64,000 nucleotides of DNA from Prescottella sp. R16 (GTDB taxonomy: Bacteria > Actinomycetota > Actinomycetes > Mycobacteriales > Mycobacteriaceae): assembly GCF_030656875.1 (NCBI RefSeq), contig NZ_CP130943.1:930001-994000 (forward strand). The letters are read 5' to 3'. Shown piece by piece: positions 46,728 to 55,073 of the stretch. Position numbers and translations under genes: made by a program. Within the stretch, counting starts at the first letter, position 1. Every line of letters starts with the position of its first letter. Under the pieces are notes generated by a model. That model saw nothing but the letters and a program-made list of their open reading frames with translations. It made no database searches and had not been told where the DNA came from.

Positions 46728-47951
46728 TCAGTAGGTCGGGAACGTGGCGGTGATGGTGTTCAGGCGCTGCGAGGCGAGAGCGAACGCGGCCTCGCGCAGA
46801 CTGCCGCCCGTCTCGTCGGCGCGGTCGAACATCTCGCGGCTCAGCGCCTGCATGCGGTCGGCGATCTTGCGGAACGACTGCTGCGGGGTGCCGTCGACGT
46901 CGCCGAAGAACACCCACCACCACCAGGCGTTGGTCGCCGAGTTGGCGACGAAGTCGGGGGACACCTCGACACCGCGGGCGGTCAGCAGGGCCTCCGCCTC
47001 GGGGGTGACGGGCATGTTGGCGGCCTCGGCGATGATCTGGGCGCGGATCTGTGCCTGGTTCTCGGCGGTGATGCAGTAGGAGATGGCTGCGGGCACGAGC
47101 ACGTCGGCGTCGAGTCCCAGCCAGTCGGACGACGGCAGCTGCGTGTCCTCGGGGCGCAGGGCGGCGCGGTCGACGTTGCCCTTGGCGCTGCGGGTGCGCA
47201 GCAGCTCCTCGACGTCGAGGCCCTGCTCGTTGAACACCACACCCTCGACGTCGACGATGCCGACGATGCGGACGCCGGCCTCGGCGAGATAGCGGGCGGT
47301 CGCGCCGCCCATCGACCCGAATCCTTGGATCACCGCACTCGACTCGGACGGGACCAGCCCGCGTCGCTGCATCGCGGCGAGTGCCGACTGCGCCACGCCG
47401 TACCCGCCGACGAGTTCGTCGAGCCGGACGCCACCGACCTCGCTCGAGAACGCGGTCTTCATGCGCAGTTCCGCAGCCTCGGGATCCGTCACCACCTGGT
47501 AGGCGGCCTGGATCGAGCTGTCGATGCCGAGCTCCGGGAGGAGCCGATCGACGGTGGTCTGCTGGACACCGAAGTCCTCGCCCATCGTCCAGCGCTTCTC
47601 GATCATCGGGCCCATTGCGGCGAGGAAGCGGGCGAGCACGCCGTCGGCATCGGGGTGGTAGGGGTCGAAGTCGATGCCGCCCTTGGCGCCACCGAGCGGG
47701 ACGTACGCGGCGCCGGGCTCGTAGTGGATCGCTTCCTTGAGGGTCATGCCGCGGGCGAGACCGCGCACCTCGTCGAGCGTGCAACCGGCGCGCATGCGCA
47801 GTCCGCCGGACGAGACGCCGCGCACGAGCCGGTCGATGACGAGGTAGCCGGTCGCGTCGCTCTCGGTGTCCCGCCAGACGGCCTCGTAGAAGGCGCCGTC
47901 GTCCTGCTGGTCGCCGCTTGCGCCGATCGCGTTCGGGAGGGTCATCGACAT
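46728..47951 (-). CDS. Glu/Leu/Phe/Val dehydrogenase
   Basis: The 407-residue amino acid dehydrogenase carries the substrate-domain Lys segments (GLARGMTLKEAIHYEPG and PLGGAKGGIDFDPY) and the NAD-binding turn VIQGFGSMGGATARYL. It interconverts an amino acid and a 2-oxo acid plus ammonia. It differs in length from rhodococcal phenylalanine dehydrogenase (about 356), and the amino acid is not fixed by what I can see. An unusual run of four Trp (NAWWWWVFF) lies near the C-terminal third. CAGGAGCTCCC precedes the ATG. Confidence 0.85.
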   Translation of the reverse strand: MSMTLPNAIGASGDQQDDGAFYEAVWRDTESDATGYLVIDRLVRGVSSGGLRMRAGCTLDEVRGLARGMTLKEAIHYEPGAAYVPLGGAKGGIDFDPYHPDADGVLARFLAAMGPMIEKRWTMGEDFGVQQTTVDRLLPELGIDSSIQAAYQVVTDPEAAELRMKTAFSSEVGGVRLDELVGGYGVAQSALAAMQRRGLVPSESSAVIQGFGSMGGATARYLAEAGVRIVGIVDVEGVVFNEQGLDVEELLRTRSAKGNVDRAALRPEDTQLPSSDWLGLDADVLVPAAISYCITAENQAQIRAQIIAEAANMPVTPEAEALLTARGVEVSPDFVANSATNAWWWWVFFGDVDGTPQQSFRKIADRMQALSREMFDRADETGGSLREAAFALASQRLNTITATFPTY

Positions 47952-47973
47952 GGGAGCTCCTGACTTCCGTCTC

Positions 47974-47991
47974 TTACTGAGTGCTCAGTCA
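47974..47991. promoter_or_regulatory. TetR operator B (amino acid dehydrogenase promoter)
   Basis: TTACT-GAGTGCTC-AGTCA matches TGACT-N8-AGTCA with one mismatch, 22 bp upstream of the start at 47951. The spacer is itself palindromic (GAG-TG-CTC). Confidence 0.7.
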
Positions 47992-48071
47992 GTATGGCGT
48001 GGATCACTCACCCGGTCAAGAGTTCCGTCGAACTGCCTGACCGTGGCAGGTGCGGGCCGGCGGCCGGTGGG

Positions 48072-48665
48072 TCAGATGCCGAGCTCGCGGGACAGGGTCA
48101 GTTCCATCCAGTCGGCCACCTGTTCGGAGGTGACGGCGTCGTCGAACACGACCTGCTGGACGGTCAGCCCGTCGAGCAGGGACGTTATCCGCCAGGCTGC
48201 CGCGGCCGGGTCGGGGCAGTGGAACTCGCCGGTTCGGGTGCCCTCCTCGATGAGGTCGATCAGTACGTCGCGCCAGCCGGTGTCGAGAGTCTGGACGACC
48301 TTGCGCAGCTCCGGGTTGCGCAGGCTCGCCGACCAGGACTCGATCCACAGTCGCCAGCCGAAGGCCGTGCCGGTGGGGCCGTACTCGTGCAGGACCGCGC
48401 GCAGACGGGTCGCGGAGTCGCCGTCGGTGGACTCGAGCACGGCCCGGAGGTGGTCCATGTCGCGACTCGCGCCGAAGCGGAATGCCGAGACGATCAGGTT
48501 CTCGAGATTGTCGAAGTGATAGAAGATCAGCCCCGTGCTCACGCCGACGCGCTTGGCGAGATCGGCGCCCCGGATCCGGTCGATGCCCTGGTCTTCGATC
48601 GCGGCGAGGGTCGCGTTGAGGATGTCCTCACGCCGGATCGCTGCATCCTTCTTCACACGTGACAC
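48072..48665 (-). CDS. TetR-family regulator of the amino acid/2-oxo acid regulon
   Basis: The protein is about 197 residues, with the helix-turn-helix REDILNATLAAIEDQGIDRIR, ADLAKRVGVSTGLIFYHFDNLENL. The start is uncertain: GTG at 48665 (VSRVKKDAAIRRE) fits the family; ATG at 48704 would add 13 residues, and a GGAGG lies between them. It is divergent from the permease gene and next to operator C. Because the same repeat marks three promoters around it, it is the best candidate for their repressor. The ligand may be an amino acid, oxo acid or acyl-CoA. Confidence 0.85.
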   Translation of the reverse strand: MSRVKKDAAIRREDILNATLAAIEDQGIDRIRGADLAKRVGVSTGLIFYHFDNLENLIVSAFRFGASRDMDHLRAVLESTDGDSATRLRAVLHEYGPTGTAFGWRLWIESWSASLRNPELRKVVQTLDTGWRDVLIDLIEEGTRTGEFHCPDPAAAAWRITSLLDGLTVQQVVFDDAVTSEQVADWMELTLSRELGI

Positions 48666-48759
48666 GGCAGTGATCGTACTTGTGACCTCCGGTATCGGAG
48701 GCATGTGACATAGGTTGAGGCTTGACAAGAATGTGATGCACACCGCACTCTGATGAAGC

Positions 48760-48777
48760 TGACTGAGCGGCTAGTCA
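48760..48777. promoter_or_regulatory. TetR operator C (permease/TetR divergent promoter)
   Basis: TGACT-GAGCGGCT-AGTCA is a perfect inverted repeat (CTGACT/AGTCAG when extended). It lies in the gap between the divergent TetR and permease genes. Confidence 0.75.
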
Positions 48778-48852
48778 GTTGCCCGCGTGGTTCCACTCGC
48801 GCCGAGAGCAGCGACCGATGCCGAAGCCACGAATCATCGAGGAGCGTCCACC

Positions 48853-50292
48853 GTGAGCGATGCAATGACCACTGATTCCCCAGCCGAGTTACCTGCCGTG
48901 AGCATCACCGACGACGGTCCCGAACCCGCCTGTCTGAAACGGGTGATGACCAGCCGGCACCTGTTCATGATCACCCTCGCCGGCGTGATCGGTACCGGAC
49001 TGTTCCTCGGCACCGGTCAGGTGATCGGCCAGGCCGGACCCGGCGGCACCATCGTCGCCTACCTCGTCGGCGGCTTCCTGCTCTACCTGACGATGGTCTG
49101 CCTCGGAGAACTCTCCGTCGTCATGCCGGTGTCCGGATCGTTCCAGGCCCACGCGACCAGGTACATCGGTCCGGGAACCGGATTCACCATCGGCTGGATC
49201 TACTGGATCAGCTGGGCCAGCTTCATCGGACTGGAATTCCTGTCCGCCGGCATCGTCATGCGGTACTGGTTCCCGGACACGCCGACGTGGATCTGGTCCG
49301 CCGTGTTCATCGTCGTGCTGTTCCTCGTCAACTGCTTCACTGCCCGCTCCTTCGCGGAGACCGAATACGTGCTCGCCGGCATCAAGGTGCTGGCCGTGAC
49401 CCTGTTCATCGTCCTCGGCGGCCTGGCCATGTTCGGAATCATCGGCATGGACGGCGAATCCGCGCCGATGCTGTCGAACTTCACCGCCGACGGCGGATTC
49501 TTTCCCACCAGCATCGGGGCCGTGTGCGCCGCGATGATGACCGTCGTCTACACGTTCATGGGCTCGGAGGTCATGGGCGTCGCCGCCGGCGAGACCAAGG
49601 ACCCCGGCAAGGCCGTCCCGCGTGCCGTCAAGACCGTCGTGTTCCGGCTCGTGTTCCTGTACCTCGGCGCGATCGTCATCCTCGTCGGCCTGATTCCGTG
49701 GGACGCGGTGGGCCTGGACCAGAGCCCGTTCGTCACCGTGTTCGACGCCATCGGCATCCCGTACTCGGCGAGCCTGATGAACTTCGTCGTCCTCGTCGCG
49801 ATCCTCTCGGTCGGCAACACCGGCCTGTACATGTGCACCCGCATCCTGTGGTCGCTCTCGAAGGAACAGTCCGCGCCGAAGGCCTTCGGGCAGACCACGA
49901 AGCGGGGCATTCCGCTCGTCGCACTGATCGTCACCCTCGCCTTCGGGCTCTTCTCCCTGCTGTCGAGCGTCGTCGCCGCGGACACCCTGTTCGTCTTCCT
50001 CATCTCCGTCAGCGGCATCGGCGGGGCCCTCAGCTGGATGACGATCGCCTGGTCGCAGTACCGCTTCCGGCGTCAGTACGTCCGCGACGGCGGGAACGTG
50101 TCCGACCTGCCGTACTCGGCCCCGATGTTCCCGATCACCCCCGTCCTCGTCATCGTCATGAACATCGCGGTGTTCGTCGCGATGGCCTTCGATTCGACGC
50201 AGCGGCTGTCGCTGATCCTCGGCCTGGGCATGGTGCCCGTCTGCTACGTCGTCCACCGCGTCGTGGCCGGTCGTCGGCAGGCGGTCCGATGA
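48853..50292 (+). CDS. Amino acid permease (APC superfamily, AAT type)
   Basis: The 479-residue protein has 12 membrane helices. Family features are LFMITLAGVIGTGLFLGTGQVIGQAGPGG, YLTMVCLGELSVVMPVSGSFQAHATRYIGPGTGF, MGSEVMGVAAGETKDPGKAVPRAVK and ISVSGIGGALSWMTIAWSQYRFRR. It imports an amino acid by proton symport. GAGGAG lies 8 bp before the GTG at 48853. The next gene starts with an ATGA overlap, so import and oxidation are coupled. Substrate range (arginine, aromatic, branched) is not decided. Confidence 0.9.
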   Translation: MSDAMTTDSPAELPAVSITDDGPEPACLKRVMTSRHLFMITLAGVIGTGLFLGTGQVIGQAGPGGTIVAYLVGGFLLYLTMVCLGELSVVMPVSGSFQAHATRYIGPGTGFTIGWIYWISWASFIGLEFLSAGIVMRYWFPDTPTWIWSAVFIVVLFLVNCFTARSFAETEYVLAGIKVLAVTLFIVLGGLAMFGIIGMDGESAPMLSNFTADGGFFPTSIGAVCAAMMTVVYTFMGSEVMGVAAGETKDPGKAVPRAVKTVVFRLVFLYLGAIVILVGLIPWDAVGLDQSPFVTVFDAIGIPYSASLMNFVVLVAILSVGNTGLYMCTRILWSLSKEQSAPKAFGQTTKRGIPLVALIVTLAFGLFSLLSSVVAADTLFVFLISVSGIGGALSWMTIAWSQYRFRRQYVRDGGNVSDLPYSAPMFPITPVLVIVMNIAVFVAMAFDSTQRLSLILGLGMVPVCYVVHRVVAGRRQAVR

Positions 50293-51530
50293 CGGCACCG
50301 CGCCGGGTCGGCGTCGTCGGGGCCGGCGTGGTCGGCCTCTCCACCGCCTGGTTCCTGCAGGAGTGCGGCGTCGAGGTCACGGTGCTCGACCGGACCGGTC
50401 CGGGCGCCGGCGCCTCGTGGGGCAACGCCGGCTGGATCACCCCCACCCTGAGCACCCCGCTGCCCGAACCCTCGATGCTCGCCCACGGCCTCCGTCAGCT
50501 GTTCCGGCCGTCGTCGCCGCTGTACGTGCCGCTCGCCGCCGACGTGGACCTGACCCGATTCCTGATCCGGTTCGCGCGCAACAGCACTCGCGGTCGATGG
50601 CAAGCCGGAATGCGGAAACTGGTCGGTATCAACCGACTCGCCCTCGACGCGTTCGACGCCCTGGTCGACGGCGGTGTCGACGCGGTCGTCCGCGAGGCCG
50701 ATCCGTTCGTCGTCGGCTACACCGACCCCGACGCGCCGCAGGCCCTGCTCGCCGAGGGCCGCGAACTCGCCGCCACGGGGCAGCCCGTGACGATCGAACC
50801 ACTGACCGTGGCACAGGCGCGGGAGACGGCCCCGATCCTGTCCGAGAACATCCGGGCCGCACTGCACCTCGGCGGACAGCGGTACCTCGATCCGCCGGCG
50901 TTCGTCGCGGCCCTCGCCGAGTCCGTCGCCGAGCGCGGCGGACTGGTGAAGGGCGGCGCCGAGATCGCTGCGGTCCGGGACCGTGCGGATCGCGTCGCGG
51001 TCGTCGGCGACGGCTTCGACGAGGAGTTCGATGCGGTCGTGCTCGCGAACGGTGCGACCCTGACCTCGCTGGCCGCGGCATTCGGCGTCCGGGCGCAGGT
51101 GCGTGCCGGCCGCGGCTACAGCTTCGCCGTCCCGGCCGACCCGATGCCGTCCGGGCCGCTGTACTTCCCGTCCGGATCGGTGGTCTGCACACCCCTGGGC
51201 GGCCACCTGCGGATCGCCGGGATGATGGAGTTCCGCCCCCACGATGCACCTCTGGACCCGCGCCGGATCGAGGCCGTCGTCGCATCCGTCCGCCCGTACC
51301 TCCGGGACGTGGACCTGGACGACCGCCGCGACGAATGGGTGGGATCCCGGCCCTGCACCGCGGACGGCCTGCCACTGATCGGCCGGACGATGTCGCCGCG
51401 CGTGTTCGTCGCCGGCGGCCACGGCATGGAAGGCATGACACTCGGCCCCGCCACCGGCCGACTGCTGGCGCAGGAAATATGCACCGGCGCCGTGCCGTAC
51501 GAGCTCGCGGGATTCGATCCGCTGCGGTGA
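50289..51530 (+). CDS. FAD-dependent amino acid dehydrogenase (DadA-like)
   Basis: The 413-residue DAO-fold protein starts with RVGVVGAGVVGLSTAWFLQECGVEVTVLD, then ASWGNAGWITPTLSTPLP, and ends with GHGMEGMTLGPATGRLLAQEI, the layout of DadA-type dehydrogenases. It oxidises a D-amino acid (or a related amine) to the 2-oxo acid. The start ATG overlaps the permease stop (50289-50292). The 2-oxo acid could be decarboxylated by the enzyme at 45081-46673; D-arginine is one candidate, given the AruI likeness, but this is inference. Confidence 0.85.
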   Translation: MTAPRRVGVVGAGVVGLSTAWFLQECGVEVTVLDRTGPGAGASWGNAGWITPTLSTPLPEPSMLAHGLRQLFRPSSPLYVPLAADVDLTRFLIRFARNSTRGRWQAGMRKLVGINRLALDAFDALVDGGVDAVVREADPFVVGYTDPDAPQALLAEGRELAATGQPVTIEPLTVAQARETAPILSENIRAALHLGGQRYLDPPAFVAALAESVAERGGLVKGGAEIAAVRDRADRVAVVGDGFDEEFDAVVLANGATLTSLAAAFGVRAQVRAGRGYSFAVPADPMPSGPLYFPSGSVVCTPLGGHLRIAGMMEFRPHDAPLDPRRIEAVVASVRPYLRDVDLDDRRDEWVGSRPCTADGLPLIGRTMSPRVFVAGGHGMEGMTLGPATGRLLAQEICTGAVPYELAGFDPLR

Positions 51531-51532
51531 CG

Positions 51533-51556
51533 AAAGGTGCCCGGCGCCGGCCTTTT
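51533..51556 (+). terminator. Short stem with T-run after the permease operon
   Basis: AAAGG (51533-51537) pairs with CCTTT (51551-51555) around CCGGCGCCGG; TTTT follows. It is weak but placed right after the stop at 51530. Confidence 0.45.
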
Positions 51557-51709
51557 CCGTAATTGCGGGCAGTCGGAAGATGTACGAACACGGTGGCCCC
51601 GGAGACGGCAGGTTCGCCGGGCTCGCTCGACCCCGCCGGATCGCTCGGGTCGTCCGGCTCGCACGGCAGCCGCCCCGATCTTGTCGGTGGGGCGTCGTAG
51701 CGTCGGCCC

Positions 51710-52135
51710 ATGGGATACGACATTCAGATCACCATCGACTCGAACGATCCGCACCGGCAGGCCGCCTGGTGGGCGCAGACCCTGGGCTGGCGGGTGGAAC
51801 CCAGCGACGAACAGTTCATCCGCGGTCTCGTCGCGGCCGGGCACGCCAGGGAGGAGGACACGACGATGTTCGACGGCGTCCTGGTGTGGCGCGAGGGTGC
51901 GGCGATCAGCGACCCCGACCGCCCGGAGCGGCCGCGGGTGCTGTTCCAGCTCGTTCCGGAGGGCAAGACGGTGAAGAACCGCCTGCACTTCGACATCCGG
52001 GTCGGCGACCGCCGCGAGGAGGTGGCCGACGAACTGGTTCGCTCCGGGGCGGCGATCCTGCACCGCGGCCAGGTGGGGCCGAGCACGTGGATCACGATGA
52101 CCGACCCCGAGGGCAACGAATTCTGTGTGTCCTGA
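51710..52135 (+). CDS. VOC-superfamily (glyoxalase-like) protein
   Basis: The 141-residue protein has one VOC domain pair: IQITIDSNDPHRQAAWWAQTLGWRVEP at the start and RLHFDIRVGDRREEVADELVRSGA, then ITMTDPEGNEFCVS at the end. This form (glyoxalase_6 type) often lacks known activity. The end FCVS and the candidate ligands His and Glu could hold a metal. It is a lone gene; no strong Shine-Dalgarno is seen before the ATG. Confidence 0.75.
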   Translation: MGYDIQITIDSNDPHRQAAWWAQTLGWRVEPSDEQFIRGLVAAGHAREEDTTMFDGVLVWREGAAISDPDRPERPRVLFQLVPEGKTVKNRLHFDIRVGDRREEVADELVRSGAAILHRGQVGPSTWITMTDPEGNEFCVS

Positions 52136-52162
52136 CGGCCCGGCCGGCGCGACGGTCGCGGT

Positions 52163-53179
52163 CTAGCGGTACGTCCCGGGAGTCGCGCCGGTCCATCGTT
52201 TGAACGCGCGCCGGAATGCGCTGGGCTCGGAGAAACCCAGCCGGGCCGAGAGCTCGTCCACGGGTTCGCCGCGGCGCAGTGCGGCGACCGCGGCATCGCT
52301 CAGCACCTCCTCGCGCAGATGCCCCAGAGAAGTGCCCTCCTGGCGCAGCAGACGCCGGAGGTGCGCGGCACTGATCGACAGCATCTCGGCGATCTCGTCG
52401 GCGGTACTGGTGCGTCCGCGCACCCCCGCCTCCAGGATCCGACGGACCTGCGATGTCGCCGTGCTGTCGTAATCACGTTCGGACAGCAGAAGGTTCGGTG
52501 ATTCGCGGAGATAGTCGGCGAGGCTGTCCTCGTCCTGGACGAGCGGCGCGCGCAGGATCGCGTTCTCGAACTCCAGGGAGGCCACCGGCGCACCGAACGT
52601 GACCGGCACCCCGAAGATGGCGTCGTAGTGCTTCGCGACCCGGCGATCCGGCTCCGGATAGGGCATCGACACCGACCTCGGTTTCACGCGGCGGCCGACG
52701 AGCCACGCGGCGAACCGGTGCAGCAGGAGCAATTCGAAGTCGGTGACGAGCCGGAACGCCTCGTCGGCGAACTCGGGCGAGTGATCGTCGCCGCGCACGT
52801 CGGCCCGCACCTCGAGCCGCACCGACGTGTCACCGGGGACGAGGGTGAGCGGAGGGACCGGCAGGACACGCGTCACGTCCGCCATCCGTTCGAGGGCACT
52901 CCCGAGATCCGGACAGTGGATCAGTGTCAGGCAGATCAGCCGGAACGTGCCCCGCGGCACCGGATCCGCACCCAGCCCGAACAGTTCGTCACCGGTGCGC
53001 TGCCACACGGCCTGCACGAACGACGTGACCTGGTTCGTGGTCAGCCGGCCGCGCGGGTCGTCGAGCGCCGCGGCGTCGATGCCCGACGCCACCAGGACGG
53101 ACGTCGGATCGATACCGGCCGCCTCTGCGAGATGCCGTGCCCGCCTCAGGAAATCCGACGGGATCGTCGCCGAACTCAT
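52163..53179 (-). CDS. AraC-family regulator (OruR/ArgR-like layout)
   Basis: The 338-residue protein has an N-terminal arabinose-binding-like domain (ARHLAEAAGIDPTSVLVASGI, TFRLICLTLIHCPDLGSAL) and a C-terminal AraC double helix-turn-helix (TADEIAEMLSISAAHLRRLLRQEGTSLG, DELSARLGFSEPSAFRRAFKRWTGATPG). The ATG overlaps the stop of the aminotransferase gene (53176-53179), so both are made from one message. It probably regulates this operon or a neighbour; the effector is unknown. Confidence 0.86.
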   Translation of the reverse strand: MSSATIPSDFLRRARHLAEAAGIDPTSVLVASGIDAAALDDPRGRLTTNQVTSFVQAVWQRTGDELFGLGADPVPRGTFRLICLTLIHCPDLGSALERMADVTRVLPVPPLTLVPGDTSVRLEVRADVRGDDHSPEFADEAFRLVTDFELLLLHRFAAWLVGRRVKPRSVSMPYPEPDRRVAKHYDAIFGVPVTFGAPVASLEFENAILRAPLVQDEDSLADYLRESPNLLLSERDYDSTATSQVRRILEAGVRGRTSTADEIAEMLSISAAHLRRLLRQEGTSLGHLREEVLSDAAVAALRRGEPVDELSARLGFSEPSAFRRAFKRWTGATPGTYR

Positions 53180-54360
53180 CCCGACGCCCCGAGCCGCCGC
53201 AACCGCCGAGCCGCCTCGTCGAGCACCGCGTCACGCTTGCAGAACGCGAAGCGCACCAGATGATTCCACTGCCCCGGACGATCGGTGAACACGCTGACCG
53301 GCACAGCGGCCACCCCGATCCGCTCGGGGAGCGTCCGGCAGAACGCCACGCCGTCGGAGGTGCCGAGTGTCGTGATGTCGGCGCACAGGAAGTACGTTCC
53401 GCCACCGGAATACACCCCGAAACCGGCGTCGCGCAGAGCATCGGCAAGCAGATCCCGCTTGCGCTGCAACGCGTTGCGCATGCCGAGCACCCAGTCCTGC
53501 TCGTGCTCGAGCGCATGGGCGACCGCGGGCTGGAACGGGCCACCGGCCACGAACGACATGAACTGCTTCGCCGCCCGGACCGCATCGACGAGATCCGCGG
53601 GACCGCACGCCCATCCGGTCTTCCACCCCGTCACATTGAACGTCTTGGCGGCACTCGACACGGTCACGGTGCGCTCGTACATGCCCGGCAACGACGCCAT
53701 CGGTGTGTGGGTGCGGCCGTCGAACAGCAGATGCTCGTACACCTCGTCGCTGAGCACCAGCAGATCCCGCTCGCACGCCAACTCGGCCACCGCCCGCAGT
53801 TCCGCATCGGTGAAGACCGTGCCCGTCGGATTGTGCGGCGAGTTCACCACGAGCATCCGGGTCCGCGGCGTGACCGCGGCCCGCAGTGCATCGAGATCGA
53901 GCGCGTACCGGTCGCCGTCCCGCACCAGCGGCACCGACCGGCGCACCGCGCCGGCGAGCGCGACGGATGCCGCGTACGAGTCGTAGTAGGGCTCGACCAG
54001 CACCACCTCGTCACCCGGCTCCACCAGCCCGAGGATCGCGGCACTGATCGCCTCCGTCGCCCCCACGGTCACCAGCACCTCACGGTCGGGATCGTGGACG
54101 ATCCCGTACCGCCGCGCCCGATCGGCCGCGATCGCCCGACGCAGCACCGGCATCCCCGGCCCGGGCGGATACTGGTTGAGGCCGTCGGCGATCGCATGCT
54201 GCGCCACCTCGAGCATCGACGCCGGCCCGTCGGTGTCGGGAAAACCCTGACCCAGATTGATCGCGTCGTGCTCGGTGGCGAGCGCCGTCATCTCGGCGAA
54301 GATCGTGGACGTGAACGGCCGCAGCCGCGAGACGGTCCGGGAGCGCGAATCGTGGGGCAT
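53176..54360 (-). CDS. Class I/II aminotransferase (DapC/YbdL-like)
   Basis: The 394-residue PLP enzyme has INLGQGFPDTDGP, NSPHNPTGTVFT, LSDEVYEHL and the PLP Lys in SSAAKTFNVTGWKTGW. By sequence and by nearby genes it corresponds to M. tuberculosis Rv0858c, described as N-succinyldiaminopimelate aminotransferase (DapC); other close relatives act on kynurenine or methionine. It shares an overlap with the AraC gene. The start ATG lies 13 bp downstream of GCTGGACAA-like sequence only. Confidence 0.84.
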   Translation of the reverse strand: MPHDSRSRTVSRLRPFTSTIFAEMTALATEHDAINLGQGFPDTDGPASMLEVAQHAIADGLNQYPPGPGMPVLRRAIAADRARRYGIVHDPDREVLVTVGATEAISAAILGLVEPGDEVVLVEPYYDSYAASVALAGAVRRSVPLVRDGDRYALDLDALRAAVTPRTRMLVVNSPHNPTGTVFTDAELRAVAELACERDLLVLSDEVYEHLLFDGRTHTPMASLPGMYERTVTVSSAAKTFNVTGWKTGWACGPADLVDAVRAAKQFMSFVAGGPFQPAVAHALEHEQDWVLGMRNALQRKRDLLADALRDAGFGVYSGGGTYFLCADITTLGTSDGVAFCRTLPERIGVAAVPVSVFTDRPGQWNHLVRFAFCKRDAVLDEAARRLRRLGASG

Positions 54361-54404
54361 TTGTCCAGCGTAGCGACGGCATCCGGGTCGCGGGAACCGG
54401 GCCG

Positions 54405-54431
54405 TGTCACGTTCCCGGGCCCTGCGTCGTC
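54405..54431 (+). promoter_or_regulatory. ECF41-type promoter before the CMD gene
   Basis: TGTCACG (54405-54411), a 16-bp spacer and CGTC (54428-54431) match the TGTCACA...CGTC target pattern of ECF41 sigma factors. It lies 51 bp before the start of the gene that is the classic ECF41 partner. Confidence 0.6.
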
Positions 54432-54482
54432 CACAGGACAGACGGCGCGCGACCGGCGCGCCGACACCGGACGGAGGACGTC

Positions 54483-55073
54483 ATGGCTCGTATCCACGCA
54501 GTTGCACCGCACGAGGCCGGCCCCCTGATCAAAGCCGCCTACCGGTACACCGAACGGCAGTACGGTGAGGTGCCCGAACCGTTCGCGGTCCTCGCCAACC
54601 ACCGGAAACTGTTCCTCGTGTCCGCCGGCCACGAGATGGGCGCCCAGAAGGCGTCGACGGTGCTGCCGCCGAACGTCCGTGACATCGCCGTCTACCGGGT
54701 CGCATGGACCGTCGGCTGCTCGTGGTGCGTCGACTTCGGCACCATGCTGCAACGGCTCGAGGGCCTCGACATCGATCGACTGCAGCACATCGGCGAGTAC
54801 GAGACCTCGGAGCTGTACAGCGACGACGAACGCGCCGCGATCGCCTACGCCGACGCGATGACCGAGACCCCCACCGCCGCGACCGACGACCAGGTCGCCG
54901 ACCTCGAACGCCGATTCGGCCGCGACGGTGTCGTCGAACTGACCTACCAGATCGGCCTCGAGAACATGCGCGCCCGGATGAACTCGGCGCTCGGCATCCA
55001 CGGCCAGGGATTCAACTCCGGTGATGCGTGCCGCGTGCCCTGGGCTACGGAGGAGGAGGCGCGGAAACCCTGA
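54483..55073 (+). CDS. Carboxymuconolactone decarboxylase family protein (ECF41 partner)
   Basis: The 196-residue protein has an AhpD-like core with the redox pair in WTVGCSWCVDFGTMLQ (Cys-x-x-Cys) and DDERAAIAYADAMTETPT. Genes of this family (carboxymuconolactone decarboxylase/oxidoreductase/epimerase) sit beside ECF41 sigma factors in many bacteria and are their main target. Function is probably redox or stress related. GGACGGAGGACGTC precedes the ATG. Its 3' end overlaps the convergent sigma factor gene by 29 bp. Confidence 0.85.
   Translation: MARIHAVAPHEAGPLIKAAYRYTERQYGEVPEPFAVLANHRKLFLVSAGHEMGAQKASTVLPPNVRDIAVYRVAWTVGCSWCVDFGTMLQRLEGLDIDRLQHIGEYETSELYSDDERAAIAYADAMTETPTAATDDQVADLERRFGRDGVVELTYQIGLENMRARMNSALGIHGQGFNSGDACRVPWATEEEARKP

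Noticed and set aside
54361..54482. A second sigma-factor-type promoter for the sigma gene itself, of the TGTCACA kind
   Set aside because: No TGTCAC...CGTC match was found upstream of the sigma gene start (55969-56060); only the CMD gene has one.
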